From an uncultured bacterium (GTDB lineage: Bacteria; Chloroflexota; Anaerolineae; JACIWP01): 5,736 bases of DNA. A program made the translations under genes and the position numbers. The first letter of the stretch is position 1. The number at the start of each line of letters is the position of its first letter. Positions 1 through 5,670 of the stretch are shown in pieces. The stretch spans positions 1 through 5,736 of the forward strand of contig CAIQJD010000802.1 of the NCBI GenBank assembly GCA_903872005.1. Reading direction: 5' to 3'. The notes below the pieces were generated by a model. The model was not told where the DNA came from and searched no databases. It worked only from the letters and a program-made list of their open reading frames with translations.

Positions 1-174
1 CGAGCCGAAGCTGAAGCCGCCGAAGGTGATTTGGCCGCTGCCCATATTCGGGCCGACGGCCGAGACGCTGCGGCCGGTGCTGCCCAGGAAGGGGCCGAGG
101 GTCGCGCCGGTCGCGGTCAGGATGGCGGCGTTATAGTTGACGGTGAACTGGAAGCCGCCCAGATTGCTGACATT
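1..174 (-). repeat. Intragenic direct repeat, copy 2 (second cohesin domain)
   Basis: Aligns without gaps to 520-693 at an offset of 519 bp (173 codons). By hand count there are about 23 mismatches in 174 bases (about 87% identical), with a perfectly identical 54-nt stretch at 69-122. It encodes the central strands of the second cohesin domain. Confidence 0.85.
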
Positions 175-891
175 TTCGGCGCGCACGTTGACCGTCACGG
201 ATGCGCCGGGGGCGACGTACTGGATCGCCGGCTCGATCCGCATGACCAGGCCGGAAGGCCCCGTTGGGGTGCGCGTGGGCGTGTAGGTGGGCGTGCCCGT
301 GGCCGTGGTCGGCGTGCGGCTGGGCGTGGGCGTGGCGGTGTAGGTGGATGTCGGGCCGGTCCCCACCGTGACACTGCCGTTGGTGATCCCGACCGGCGTC
401 TGGGGCTGACTGGACGTATTGAGGACCTGCACGTCGCCCAGCGTCAGGGGGCTGACGCCGGCCGCGTTGGCCTGAAAGGTCAGGATCGCCAGGACGCCGG
501 CCCCGTTGGCGCCGGCGCCCGAGCCGAAGCTGAAGCCGCCAAAGGTGATCTGGCCGCTGGTGATGGTTGGGCCGACGCCGCTGGCGGTGCGGCCGGTGCT
601 GCCCAGGAAGGGGCCGAGGGTCGCGCCGGTCGCGGTCAGGACGGCCGGGTTGTACGTGACGTTGAACTGGAAGCCGCCCAGGTTGTTGACATTCGCGATA
701 GCTACGGAGACCGTAAAGGTCGCGCCGGGAGCGACGGTCTGGTTTGCCGGATCAATGCGGACGCTGAGACCGCCGGGATCGGCGGTCTCGGCGCGCGCGC
801 CGCTGGCCGACAAACTGAGCAGGAACAGGGCAAGCAGCCCTGCCAAACAGCACACAGTGAGCAGGAAGACCAATCCTCTACGAGTGGACAT
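1..891 (-). CDS. Secreted cohesin-domain protein with Thr-Pro linker (C-terminus cut off by window edge)
   Basis: Partial gene: 297 codons are open from ATG 891 to the left edge with no stop. Residues 1-34 form a signal peptide (MSTRR, a long Leu-rich core, then an A-R-A cleavage site before E35), so the product is exported. Residues about 42-176 form a cohesin-like beta-sandwich domain: an opening strand (LSVRIDPANQTVAPGATFTV), an NxxxLGGFQFxVxYxPxVL motif, an ITFGGFSFG strand and a closing VGITNGSVTV strand. Residues 180-212 are a Thr/Pro linker, and a second, very similar domain starts at 214 and is cut at residue 297. Cohesin domains bind dockerin modules in cellulosomes, but in many non-cellulolytic bacteria they occur alone with unknown partners. 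An AGGAGG ribosome-binding site (900-905) lies 8 nt before the ATG. The gene follows the protease gene by 44 bp and is probably cotranscribed. The domain call is from pattern recognition; the partner is unknown. The missing end may carry more domains or an anchor. Confidence 0.85.
   Translation of the reverse strand, partial: MSTRRGLVFLLTVCCLAGLLALFLLSLSASGARAETADPGGLSVRIDPANQTVAPGATFTVSVAIANVNNLGGFQFNVTYNPAVLTATGATLGPFLGSTGRTASGVGPTITSGQITFGGFSFGSGAGANGAGVLAILTFQANAAGVSPLTLGDVQVLNTSSQPQTPVGITNGSVTVGTGPTSTYTATPTPSRTPTTATGTPTYTPTRTPTGPSGLVMRIEPAIQYVAPGASVTVNVRAENVSNLGGFQFTVNYNAAILTATGATLGPFLGSTGRSVSAVGPNMGSGQITFGGFSFGS
256..354 (-). other. Thr/Pro-rich interdomain linker (low-complexity)
   Basis: This segment encodes residues 180-212 of the cohesin protein, dominated by repeated TPT, TPS and TPTRTPT units between the two cohesin-like domains. 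The DNA on the plus strand is a run of imperfect GGGCGTG/GGCGTG units. Such linkers are typically extended and often O-glycosylated in exported multidomain bacterial proteins; glycosylation here is inference. Confidence 0.8.
520..693 (-). repeat. Intragenic direct repeat, copy 1 (first cohesin domain)
   Basis: Partner of the repeat at 1-174. Positions 588-641 are identical to 69-122. The offset is a whole number of codons, so the repeat corresponds to duplicated protein domains rather than a mobile or regulatory repeat. Confidence 0.85.
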
Positions 892-935
892 GCCCAAAAC
901 CTCCTTGTGCGCGGACGCGTCGCTCCCCGGCGAGC

Positions 936-2513
936 TTATTTGCCAGCCATCCAGATTGTCTCCAGTTCCACCTCGTCCGGGTCGTCGGCGGTGATTTCTA
1001 AAGCGTCGTCTTCCGCGATGGCAACGTAACCATCGGCGACGATGATGACCGAATAGACCTGGTCGCGCGCCACGGGCGGCGTCAGCTCGTAATAGCCGTC
1101 TTCGTCGCTCATCCCGAAGGCGGCCACCAGCGCGTCGGACTTCTCTTTGGCGAAGCGGGCGACGGTGACGCCGGGCTTGAGCAGGCCCACCAGCGCGCCG
1201 GCAATCGGCTCGTCGGTATCGCCGTCGGCGAGATAGCCGCTGACGGTGACGCCGCGACTGGTCTGCGGCGGCGTTTTGCCGGCGCCCTTCGCGGCGGCAA
1301 TGGTCGCCGAGCCGGTCTGCATGTCCACGCCGCCGACCAGCGCCTTGAGCGTGTACTTGCCGGCCGGCAGCGGGTCGCCGCCGTTGGAGATGGTGAAACT
1401 GAAAGCGCCCTCCGGGCCGGCGCCCCAGATCAGGTCGCTGCCGGCGACCTTCTCGCCATCAATGCTCCACTGGCTGGACAAGGACGCGCCGTTGACCATG
1501 CCGACGTACTGGGTCACGGCGATGAGCTGCGTCGTCGTGGGCGGGAAGGACGCGCCGGGGTCTATCGGCCGGCGGTTGGCGTCTATCTGCGTGGCGAAGA
1601 CGAAGGGCGAGAAGCTGGCCGCCTTGGGCGCCGGCGCGGTGGGGGCCGGCGTGCTGGGCGTCGTCGGCTTCGGGGCATTATTGGGCTGCGTCCCGCCGCC
1701 CTGCAATAGCGCCTTCTGCGCCTGGGTGATCAACGGGTAGGCCAGGTTGATGGGGCGCACTTTGTTGATGAAGCCGCCGGTGGAGATGGCGGCGTCCTTT
1801 TCGTCAATCACGCCGTCTTTGTTGGTATCGGCCAGCCGGCGAGCGTCTACCTGGCCCACCTGGGTGGGGACGCCAACCAGCTTGCCGTCGGCGTCAATGG
1901 CTGCGCCGCCGCTGTTGCCGCCGGAGATGCTGGCGTCGGTCTTGATCCAGGCGCGCGTGTAGGCGATCTTGTCTTCTTCCAGGAAGCCGCTCACCTTGCC
2001 TTCGGTGAAGGTGATGGTGCCATTGCCGATGCTGGGGTAGCCGAAGATGAACAGCTCATCGCCAATCTCCAGGCTGTCGGCGTCGCCCAGGGGGACGATG
2101 GGCAGGTTGAGTTTGGCGTTATCCACCGCCTTGCCGCTGAAGTCGGAGATGATCTTGATGACCGCGAGATCGGCCTGGGGGTCTTTGGCGACGGTGACGG
2201 CCTGATAGCTCGGCTCCGGCCGGCGATCCGAGCGGGTGGTCATCAAGACGCCCAGGGTGTTCCAGTCTTTGCTCTCTTCCACCACGTGGTAGTTGGTCAC
2301 GATCAGGCCCCTGGCGTCCACGATGGTGCCGGAGCCGGTCCAGGCGACGCCGGCGACCTTGCCGCCTTCCACCTTCATGGCGTAAATCAGCACGGAGCTT
2401 TTCATGATCGCCTGGCGTTGGTTGCGATCCAGGGCGTTGCTCAAAGGCGCCAGGGTCGCTGACAGCAGCGTCAACACCAGCGCGACCGAGAGGATTTTGA
2501 CAATGCGCTTCAT
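936..2513 (-). CDS. Secreted S1C (HtrA/DegP-type) serine protease with calcium loop, Ig-like and carboxypeptidase-regulatory-like C-terminal domains
   Basis: 525-residue exported trypsin-like protease. Residues 1-27 are a signal peptide (MKRIVK, hydrophobic core, cleavage near SNA-LD). The protease domain spans about 33-265, with the triad visible as H76 (VTNYHVVEE), D115 (QADLAVIKI) and S201 (SGGNSGGAAI). An insert after S201 holds a 12-residue EF-hand/dockerin-type loop (D229-D240). No PDZ domain follows, unlike DegP/DegS. Instead there is a Pro/Thr linker (about 273-299), an Ig-like beta domain (about 302-406) and a domain of the carboxypeptidase-regulatory type (about 422-525; VSGYLADG...DEPIAGA...DEDGYYEL). 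I chose ATG 2513 rather than an in-frame ATG at 2552. It begins a proper signal peptide and has an AAGGGGAAG ribosome-binding site (2523-2531), while the longer form would overlap the upstream gene and bury the signal. Its substrate is unknown; envelope protein quality control or processing of a neighbour's product is inferred. It lies 19 bp after the PsbP-like gene. Confidence 0.9.
   Translation of the reverse strand: MKRIVKILSVALVLTLLSATLAPLSNALDRNQRQAIMKSSVLIYAMKVEGGKVAGVAWTGSGTIVDARGLIVTNYHVVEESKDWNTLGVLMTTRSDRRPEPSYQAVTVAKDPQADLAVIKIISDFSGKAVDNAKLNLPIVPLGDADSLEIGDELFIFGYPSIGNGTITFTEGKVSGFLEEDKIAYTRAWIKTDASISGGNSGGAAIDADGKLVGVPTQVGQVDARRLADTNKDGVIDEKDAAISTGGFINKVRPINLAYPLITQAQKALLQGGGTQPNNAPKPTTPSTPAPTAPAPKAASFSPFVFATQIDANRRPIDPGASFPPTTTQLIAVTQYVGMVNGASLSSQWSIDGEKVAGSDLIWGAGPEGAFSFTISNGGDPLPAGKYTLKALVGGVDMQTGSATIAAAKGAGKTPPQTSRGVTVSGYLADGDTDEPIAGALVGLLKPGVTVARFAKEKSDALVAAFGMSDEDGYYELTPPVARDQVYSVIIVADGYVAIAEDDALEITADDPDEVELETIWMAGK
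1794..1829 (-). other. EF-hand/dockerin-like calcium-binding loop inside the protease
   Basis: Encodes DTNKDGVIDEKD (residues 229-240 of the protease). It matches the 12-residue calcium-loop pattern D-x-N-x-D-G-x-I-x-x-x-D, with Asp rather than Glu at position 12, as is usual in dockerins. It sits in a loop between the catalytic serine strand and the last strands of the protease barrel. Only one loop is present, whereas classical dockerins have two. Confidence 0.8.
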
Positions 2514-2532
2514 GGTCTTTGACTTCCCCTTC

Positions 2533-3126
2533 TCAACGCAGGCGAGCGCCATTCAGGATGGCGAGGTAGCGGCGCTCATTGGCGGCGAAGCCGGCGGCTT
2601 CGTCTTCCAGACTGATCACATAGGCTTTGCCGTTGCTCGTCCCAATCCAGGCCATGCCGACGATGACCGCTGGGAGCGTCGCTTGCTGACGCCGGCCGGG
2701 CGCTTCCTGCACATCGGCGTAGCGCACCAGCAGGCCGGACTTGCCGTCCAGCGCCTTCGATTCGGAGGAGAGGGTGCGATAGGCGTCCAATGTCTGGGCC
2801 GCGGCGAACTCGCGCTGGGCGGCCAGCTCGTCGAGGGTGACCGGCGCGGCCGGGTCGAGGTCGCGCAGGACCTGGAGGGCGACGCCGGCGCGCGCCCCAA
2901 GGGCCGGGCCGGCGCGCAGCGCCCCGCTTTCGCTCGCGGTCGAGGCGTGCCAATCGGCCGGGTAGCGCACGCTGGCGCCCTGGAGGGTCAGGGCGCTGGT
3001 TTGGGCGGCCAGCCCATAGACCAGGGCCGCGCCCAGGGCCAGGGCGATGACCAGGGTGAGGACGACGAGCCACTCCGGCTCTTCGCCGCCCCAGAACCAG
3101 TTTTGCGAACGTGTAGTCGTGTGCAT
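2533..3126 (-). CDS. Single-pass membrane protein with PsbP/DcrB-like extracytoplasmic domain
   Basis: 197-residue protein of unknown function. Residues 1-17 are polar and Trp/Glu-rich, 18-40 form one hydrophobic membrane segment, and 45-197 form a soluble, probably extracytoplasmic domain. The layout resembles PsbP/DcrB-type domains: an early hydrophobic strand followed by VRYPADW (53-59), VTLDELAAQ (96-104), an ALDGKSGLLVRY hairpin (125-136), GKAYVISLE (166-174) and a closing helix with F180 and R185-R186. This family likeness is from pattern only; members are usually secreted or lipid-anchored proteins of poorly known role. ATG 3126 has an excellent GGAGGAG ribosome-binding site (3134-3140, 7-nt spacer) lying inside the end of the preceding gene, whose TAA is only 1 nt away. 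The two are therefore probably translationally coupled. The position just before the protease gene suggests a joint role at the membrane, which is inference. Confidence 0.8.
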   Translation of the reverse strand: MHTTTRSQNWFWGGEEPEWLVVLTLVIALALGAALVYGLAAQTSALTLQGASVRYPADWHASTASESGALRAGPALGARAGVALQVLRDLDPAAPVTLDELAAQREFAAAQTLDAYRTLSSESKALDGKSGLLVRYADVQEAPGRRQQATLPAVIVGMAWIGTSNGKAYVISLEDEAAGFAANERRYLAILNGARLR

Positions 3127-3127
3127 G

Positions 3128-4078
3128 TTACAGCTCCTCCCTATGCCTCTTGCAGCGTCGCGGCGTTGTCTCGGCGATCAGGACGAGCAAGGCGCCAAAG
3201 GCGAGGATCGCCACGCCGGCGGCCAGGATCAGGCCACGCCAGGGCGTGAAGGTCAGGCCAGATGTGCTGACCTCGCCCAGGAGGAAGGTCACGCAACCAT
3301 TGAGCACGGCCGCCAGGCAGAGGCCCAGGGGGAGCCAGGCTTTGCCCATGCGCTCGAACCGGGCGCGGCCGAGGAAGTAGCCGGCGACGCCGCTGAAAGA
3401 GGCTTGCGCCAGGGCTGTCACCGTGGCGCGCAGGGCGGCCTGGCCCAGGAGCGCGCCGCCGCTGCTAATGATGTAGTGCAGGTTGAGCGCGCTGGCAAAG
3501 CCGAGGCCGGCCGCCGCGCCATAGATGATCCCGTCCACGCGTTCATCGAATTCGGGGCTGCGGAAGATGGTGTAACGCACGGCCGCGTATTTGAGGAATT
3601 CCTGGATGAAGCCGACGATGAAGATGGCATGGGCCAGGGCGATGATGATGTCGCGGGCGCTGCCCAGGCCGGCGATGGCCGGCAGCGGCAAGAGATCACG
3701 CGTCAGCGGGATGGCAATGGTCAACGCCAGGAGCGCGCCCAGGCCGAAGAGGCCCAGGACGTAGCCCTTCGGCTCCGGCTCCAGACGATCTTGGGCGTAG
3801 AAGACGATGAGCCACAGGCCGGCGGGGATCAGCGCCAGGATCACGCCGGCCAGGGTCAGCGGCCAACCGCGCAGGGTCAGGCCGGTCGCCTGCACCAGCA
3901 GGTTGACGCCAACGACGAAGAGGAGCAGGCCGGCGATGGACGCTCCTGTGGCGAGCCAAAGTCCGCGCCGGTTGCCGGTCGCTTTGGCGTAGTGGCGGTC
4001 GCAATAGCGCCGGCCGCCCAGGCGCGGCGCGTCCGCTCCGACCGGCGCGCCGCATACCGTACACTTCCCTTGATCCAC
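3128..4078 (-). CDS. PrsW-like polytopic membrane protein, probable pseudoprotease, with N-terminal zinc-binding-type motif
   Basis: 316 residues, similar in layout to the PrsW family (intramembrane metalloproteases related to the CPBP/CAAX group, known for cleaving anti-sigma factors in Bacillus). The N-terminus has C6-x2-C9-x16-C26-x2-H29, a likely zinc knuckle. About seven to nine hydrophobic segments follow (for example 40-63, 74-94, 106-124, 143-158, 182-203, 227-237, 247-267, 281-302). PrsW hallmarks are recognisable: QEFLK (159-163, usually EExxK), FDERVDGIIYGAAAGLGFA (177-195), then LN (198-199, usually EN), a helix with Q225 where His is usual, and N260 where another His is usual. 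The scaffold is kept while most predicted metal ligands are replaced, so catalysis is doubtful. The start is GTG 4078: GGAGG (4085-4089) lies 6 nt upstream and there is no early ATG. It begins 3 nt after the glycosyltransferase stop. Confidence 0.82.
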   Translation of the reverse strand: MDQGKCTVCGAPVGADAPRLGGRRYCDRHYAKATGNRRGLWLATGASIAGLLLFVVGVNLLVQATGLTLRGWPLTLAGVILALIPAGLWLIVFYAQDRLEPEPKGYVLGLFGLGALLALTIAIPLTRDLLPLPAIAGLGSARDIIIALAHAIFIVGFIQEFLKYAAVRYTIFRSPEFDERVDGIIYGAAAGLGFASALNLHYIISSGGALLGQAALRATVTALAQASFSGVAGYFLGRARFERMGKAWLPLGLCLAAVLNGCVTFLLGEVSTSGLTFTPWRGLILAAGVAILAFGALLVLIAETTPRRCKRHREEL

Positions 4079-4081
4079 GCT

Positions 4082-4855
4082 TCACCTCCCAGTGGGTTCC
4101 GTTTTATCTCGACGCAGGCGATTGATTTCGCGCGTCGTCAGAAAAGCGGTATAGGCCATCAGCAGGCTGAGGATCAGCCCGTGCCGGCCATCGCGATAGC
4201 CGCGCAGCGTGATGTAGCGGCGACGGAATTCCCGCAGCGGCATGGTCAGGTAGGTCCAGGGGTGAGGCTGGACGCCGGCGCGCGCTTGCATGCCGGCGTC
4301 CAGGCGCAGGTAGCGGCGTTGTTTGCTCAGGAACTGCGCCCAGGTATCGTAGTTGTAGTGAATGAAGCAGTTTTGCAGCGTGCCGGCCGGCCCATCCAAC
4401 AGCACCGTCTCGTGGACTTCGTGGGTCGGGTCGTAGTGCGCGCTGGCGCGGCGCAACAGGCGCAACTGCGGGTCGGGGTACCATCCGCCGCCCTGAATCC
4501 AGCGCCCCACGATGTAGTTGCGGCGCGGTACCCACCAGCCGACTTCGGGCCGGCCGGCGATCACCTGGCGCACTTCGGCCGCCAGCGCCGGCGGGACGCG
4601 CTCGTCGGCGTCCACAAAGAAGACCCACTCGGCGGCGACCTGCGCCAGGGCCGCGTCGCGTTGTTGCGCGAAGTTGACGAAGGGGTGTTGGATGACGGTC
4701 GCGCCCAGAGCGCGGGCAATCGCCGGCGTTTCATCCTGGCTGAAAGAGTCGAAGACGACGATGTCGTCGGCCCAGCGCAGCGTCTCGATGCACTCAGCGA
4801 TGTGCCGGCGCTCATCCCGGGTCAAGACGACCGCCGCCAGCGGAGCCTGCGTCAT
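4082..4855 (-). CDS. Family 2 glycosyltransferase (WaaE/KdtX-like group)
   Basis: 257-residue GT-A fold transferase, expected to move a sugar from a nucleotide-sugar donor to a cell-envelope acceptor on the cytoplasmic face of the membrane. Visible motifs are the N-terminal strand AAVVLTRDE (7-15), VVFDSFSQDET (33-43), the donor/metal-binding DXD-type D82-A83-D84 in VFFVDADERVP, WYPDPQLRLLRR (125-136), and the HEVHE element (145-149) common in this group. The C-terminal part (about 205-243) is basic and then hydrophobic and may associate with the membrane. The length is typical for short GT2 enzymes of this type. ATG 4855 follows GAGGTA (4861-4866) closely. The gene lies 71 bp downstream of the DUF1349-type gene, and its stop overlaps the ribosome-binding region of the PrsW-like gene. 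Sugar and acceptor cannot be told from sequence. Glycosylation of exported neighbours is possible but unsupported. Confidence 0.88.
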   Translation of the reverse strand: MTQAPLAAVVLTRDERRHIAECIETLRWADDIVVFDSFSQDETPAIARALGATVIQHPFVNFAQQRDAALAQVAAEWVFFVDADERVPPALAAEVRQVIAGRPEVGWWVPRRNYIVGRWIQGGGWYPDPQLRLLRRASAHYDPTHEVHETVLLDGPAGTLQNCFIHYNYDTWAQFLSKQRRYLRLDAGMQARAGVQPHPWTYLTMPLREFRRRYITLRGYRDGRHGLILSLLMAYTAFLTTREINRLRRDKTEPTGR

Positions 4856-4926
4856 ACGCTTACCTCAATCTCGCTACAACGCCATGAACCCCACACACGC
4901 CGAATCGTTGCGCCTGAAAGCTGCGC

Positions 4927-5511
4927 TCAACCGCGGCGCGGATGGCGCGGCAGGGCGATCTCAAAGGACTCGAAGGCCGCGGCGAAGCCTTCGCCGGCCG
5001 GCGAACAGAGATAGGGGCCAACTTCCAGCGTCAAATTCTCGGTGAGCGTGCATTCGCGCACGATGAAGTAGTTTTGTCCATCCAGGGCGGCCGAGACGAC
5101 GAGGCTGTTGCGGTCGCGTTCGATGACCAGCCAGACCGCTTCGCCGGCCAGCGGCCGGCAGAGCGCCCAATCGGAGAAATCGTGGGTGACGACGGATGAG
5201 ATGTAGCGCACGCCGTCCAGGTATTCGATGCCGGCCTTGAGCCAGACCAGCGAGTCCGCCAATACCATCAGGCCGGCCTGGTCGTAGAGCTGCCGGAATT
5301 CGCCGGCGACGCGGGCGCGCAGGCTGAAGTCGCCGCGCACCTGGATGCTGTAGAAGTGGCCGCTTTCGGCGATGAAGCCGTTGCGCGTCTTGCGCCAGAA
5401 ATCGGTGCGCGCTTTGGCGCGCGCTGTCAGCCGGCCATCGGGCGCCATGCGCCACTCGGCCGGCTCGTTGCTCCAGACGGCTTCGGTTTTGAGGTTGACT
5501 TCTGCGGTCAT
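4927..5511 (-). CDS. DUF1349-type concanavalin-like beta-sandwich protein
   Basis: 194-residue protein with no signal peptide or membrane segment, so probably cytoplasmic. It matches the DUF1349 pattern (sometimes annotated as regulation of enolase protein 1, a concanavalin A-like fold). Visible elements are TDFWRKT (36-42), GFIAESGHFYSI (45-56), YDQAGLMV (76-83), WLKAGIEYLDG (90-100), SVVTHDFSDWA (106-116) and the closing GPYLCSPAGEGFAAAFESFEI (165-185). The molecular role of the family is not firmly known; carbohydrate binding is suspected from the fold. I chose ATG 5511 rather than an in-frame ATG at 5589. The family-like sequence starts right there, GCGAGG (5520-5525) gives an 8-nt-spaced ribosome-binding site, and a promoter at 5543-5571 would lie inside a longer gene. 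It is the first gene of the likely operon. Confidence 0.85.
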   Translation of the reverse strand: MTAEVNLKTEAVWSNEPAEWRMAPDGRLTARAKARTDFWRKTRNGFIAESGHFYSIQVRGDFSLRARVAGEFRQLYDQAGLMVLADSLVWLKAGIEYLDGVRYISSVVTHDFSDWALCRPLAGEAVWLVIERDRNSLVVSAALDGQNYFIVRECTLTENLTLEVGPYLCSPAGEGFAAAFESFEIALPRHPRRG

Positions 5512-5542
5512 GGCAACGGCCTCGCGTGAGACTGTTACCTGG

Positions 5543-5571
5543 ATTGTAGCACGGCCGGGGCCGGTTGGCAA
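5543..5571 (-). promoter_or_regulatory. Sigma70-type promoter for the DUF1349-glycosyltransferase-protease operon
   Basis: On the minus strand, TTGCCA (-35, 5566-5571) and TACAAT (-10, 5543-5548) are separated by exactly 17 bp. Transcription would start near 5536, giving a short leader of about 25 nt before ATG 5511. No equally good promoter was seen in the 71-bp gap at 4856-4926, so this probably drives the downstream genes as well. Confidence 0.7.
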
Positions 5572-5588
5572 GCGCCGCGCAGATCTCA

Positions 5589-5601
5589 CCCCCTTCGGGG
5601 G
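5589..5601. other. Short CCCC-TTCG-GGGG hairpin
   Basis: CCCCC-TTC-GGGGG can fold as a 4-bp stem closed by a C(UUCG)G tetraloop in plus-strand RNA. It sits between the palindrome and the operon promoter. It lacks a U-tract in both directions, so its function is unclear. Confidence 0.5.
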
Positions 5602-5614
5602 ACGAACACGCGAG

Positions 5615-5647
5615 AGACCTCACAGGTCTTAAAGACCTGTGAGGTCT
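5615..5647. repeat. Nested intergenic palindrome (AGACCT/AGGTCT x4)
   Basis: Perfect inverted repeat: a 16-nt arm at 5615-5630 pairs with 5632-5647 around a central A. Each arm is itself a small palindrome (AGACCT-cac-AGGTCT and AGACCT-gtg-AGGTCT), so four 6-mers recur every 9 bp. It can form one long hairpin or two short ones. It lies 23 bp beyond the stop of the right-edge gene and 43 bp upstream of the -35 box. It could act as a transcription barrier, a protein-binding site or a dispersed genome repeat. There is no T-run on either strand, so a classical terminator is not clearly supported. Confidence 0.85.
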
Positions 5648-5670
5648 TCCCGACAGGCACGGTCTTCCGC

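Larger units (their letters stand above)
5512..5670. other. Intergenic region between the VOC-type gene and the operon
   Basis: 159 bp with no convincing coding sequence. Contents in order from the right: 23 bp of spacer, the nested palindrome (5615-5647), the CCCC-TTCG-GGGG hairpin, the operon promoter and the GCGAGG ribosome-binding site. An AGATCTCAC at 5581-5589 resembles the AGACCTCAC start of the palindrome and may be a decayed copy. Confidence 0.7.

Noticed and set aside
922..935. GCTC...GAGC inverted repeat after the protease stop
   Set aside because: A 4-bp stem with no T-run; too weak to call a terminator, and the cohesin gene follows with its own ribosome-binding site.
31..1029. 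Plus-strand 332-codon open frame
   Set aside because: Composition (Arg/Gly/Ala/Asp repeats) mirrors the opposite-strand cohesin repeats, and no ribosome-binding site or motif supports it.
2514..2552. Upstream in-frame ATG (2552) for the protease
   Set aside because: It would add MALACVEKGKSKT before the signal peptide and overlap the previous gene; ATG 2513 has a better ribosome-binding site and a proper signal sequence.
2404..3249. Plus-strand 281-codon open frame spanning three minus-strand genes
   Set aside because: No domain, signal or good start; it crosses the well-supported boundaries at 2533 and 3128.
4856..4926. Possible separate promoter in the 71-bp gap before the glycosyltransferase
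   Set aside because: Only weak -10-like words (for example TTGTAG) without a matching -35 at a suitable distance.
3047..5014. A 655-codon open frame on the plus strand antisense to three genes
   Set aside because: Its translation is low-complexity, rich in Gln, Ala, Gly and Arg, without recognisable domains. It lies opposite genes with clear family motifs and ribosome-binding sites. High GC makes such antisense frames common.
5512..5589. Upstream in-frame ATG (5589) for the DUF1349-type gene
   Set aside because: The extra 26 residues are unlike the family and would be read across the strong promoter at 5543-5571.
5615..5647. Palindrome as a rho-independent terminator
   Set aside because: The stem is strong but no T-run follows on either strand, so I list it as a repeat; a terminating role remains possible.
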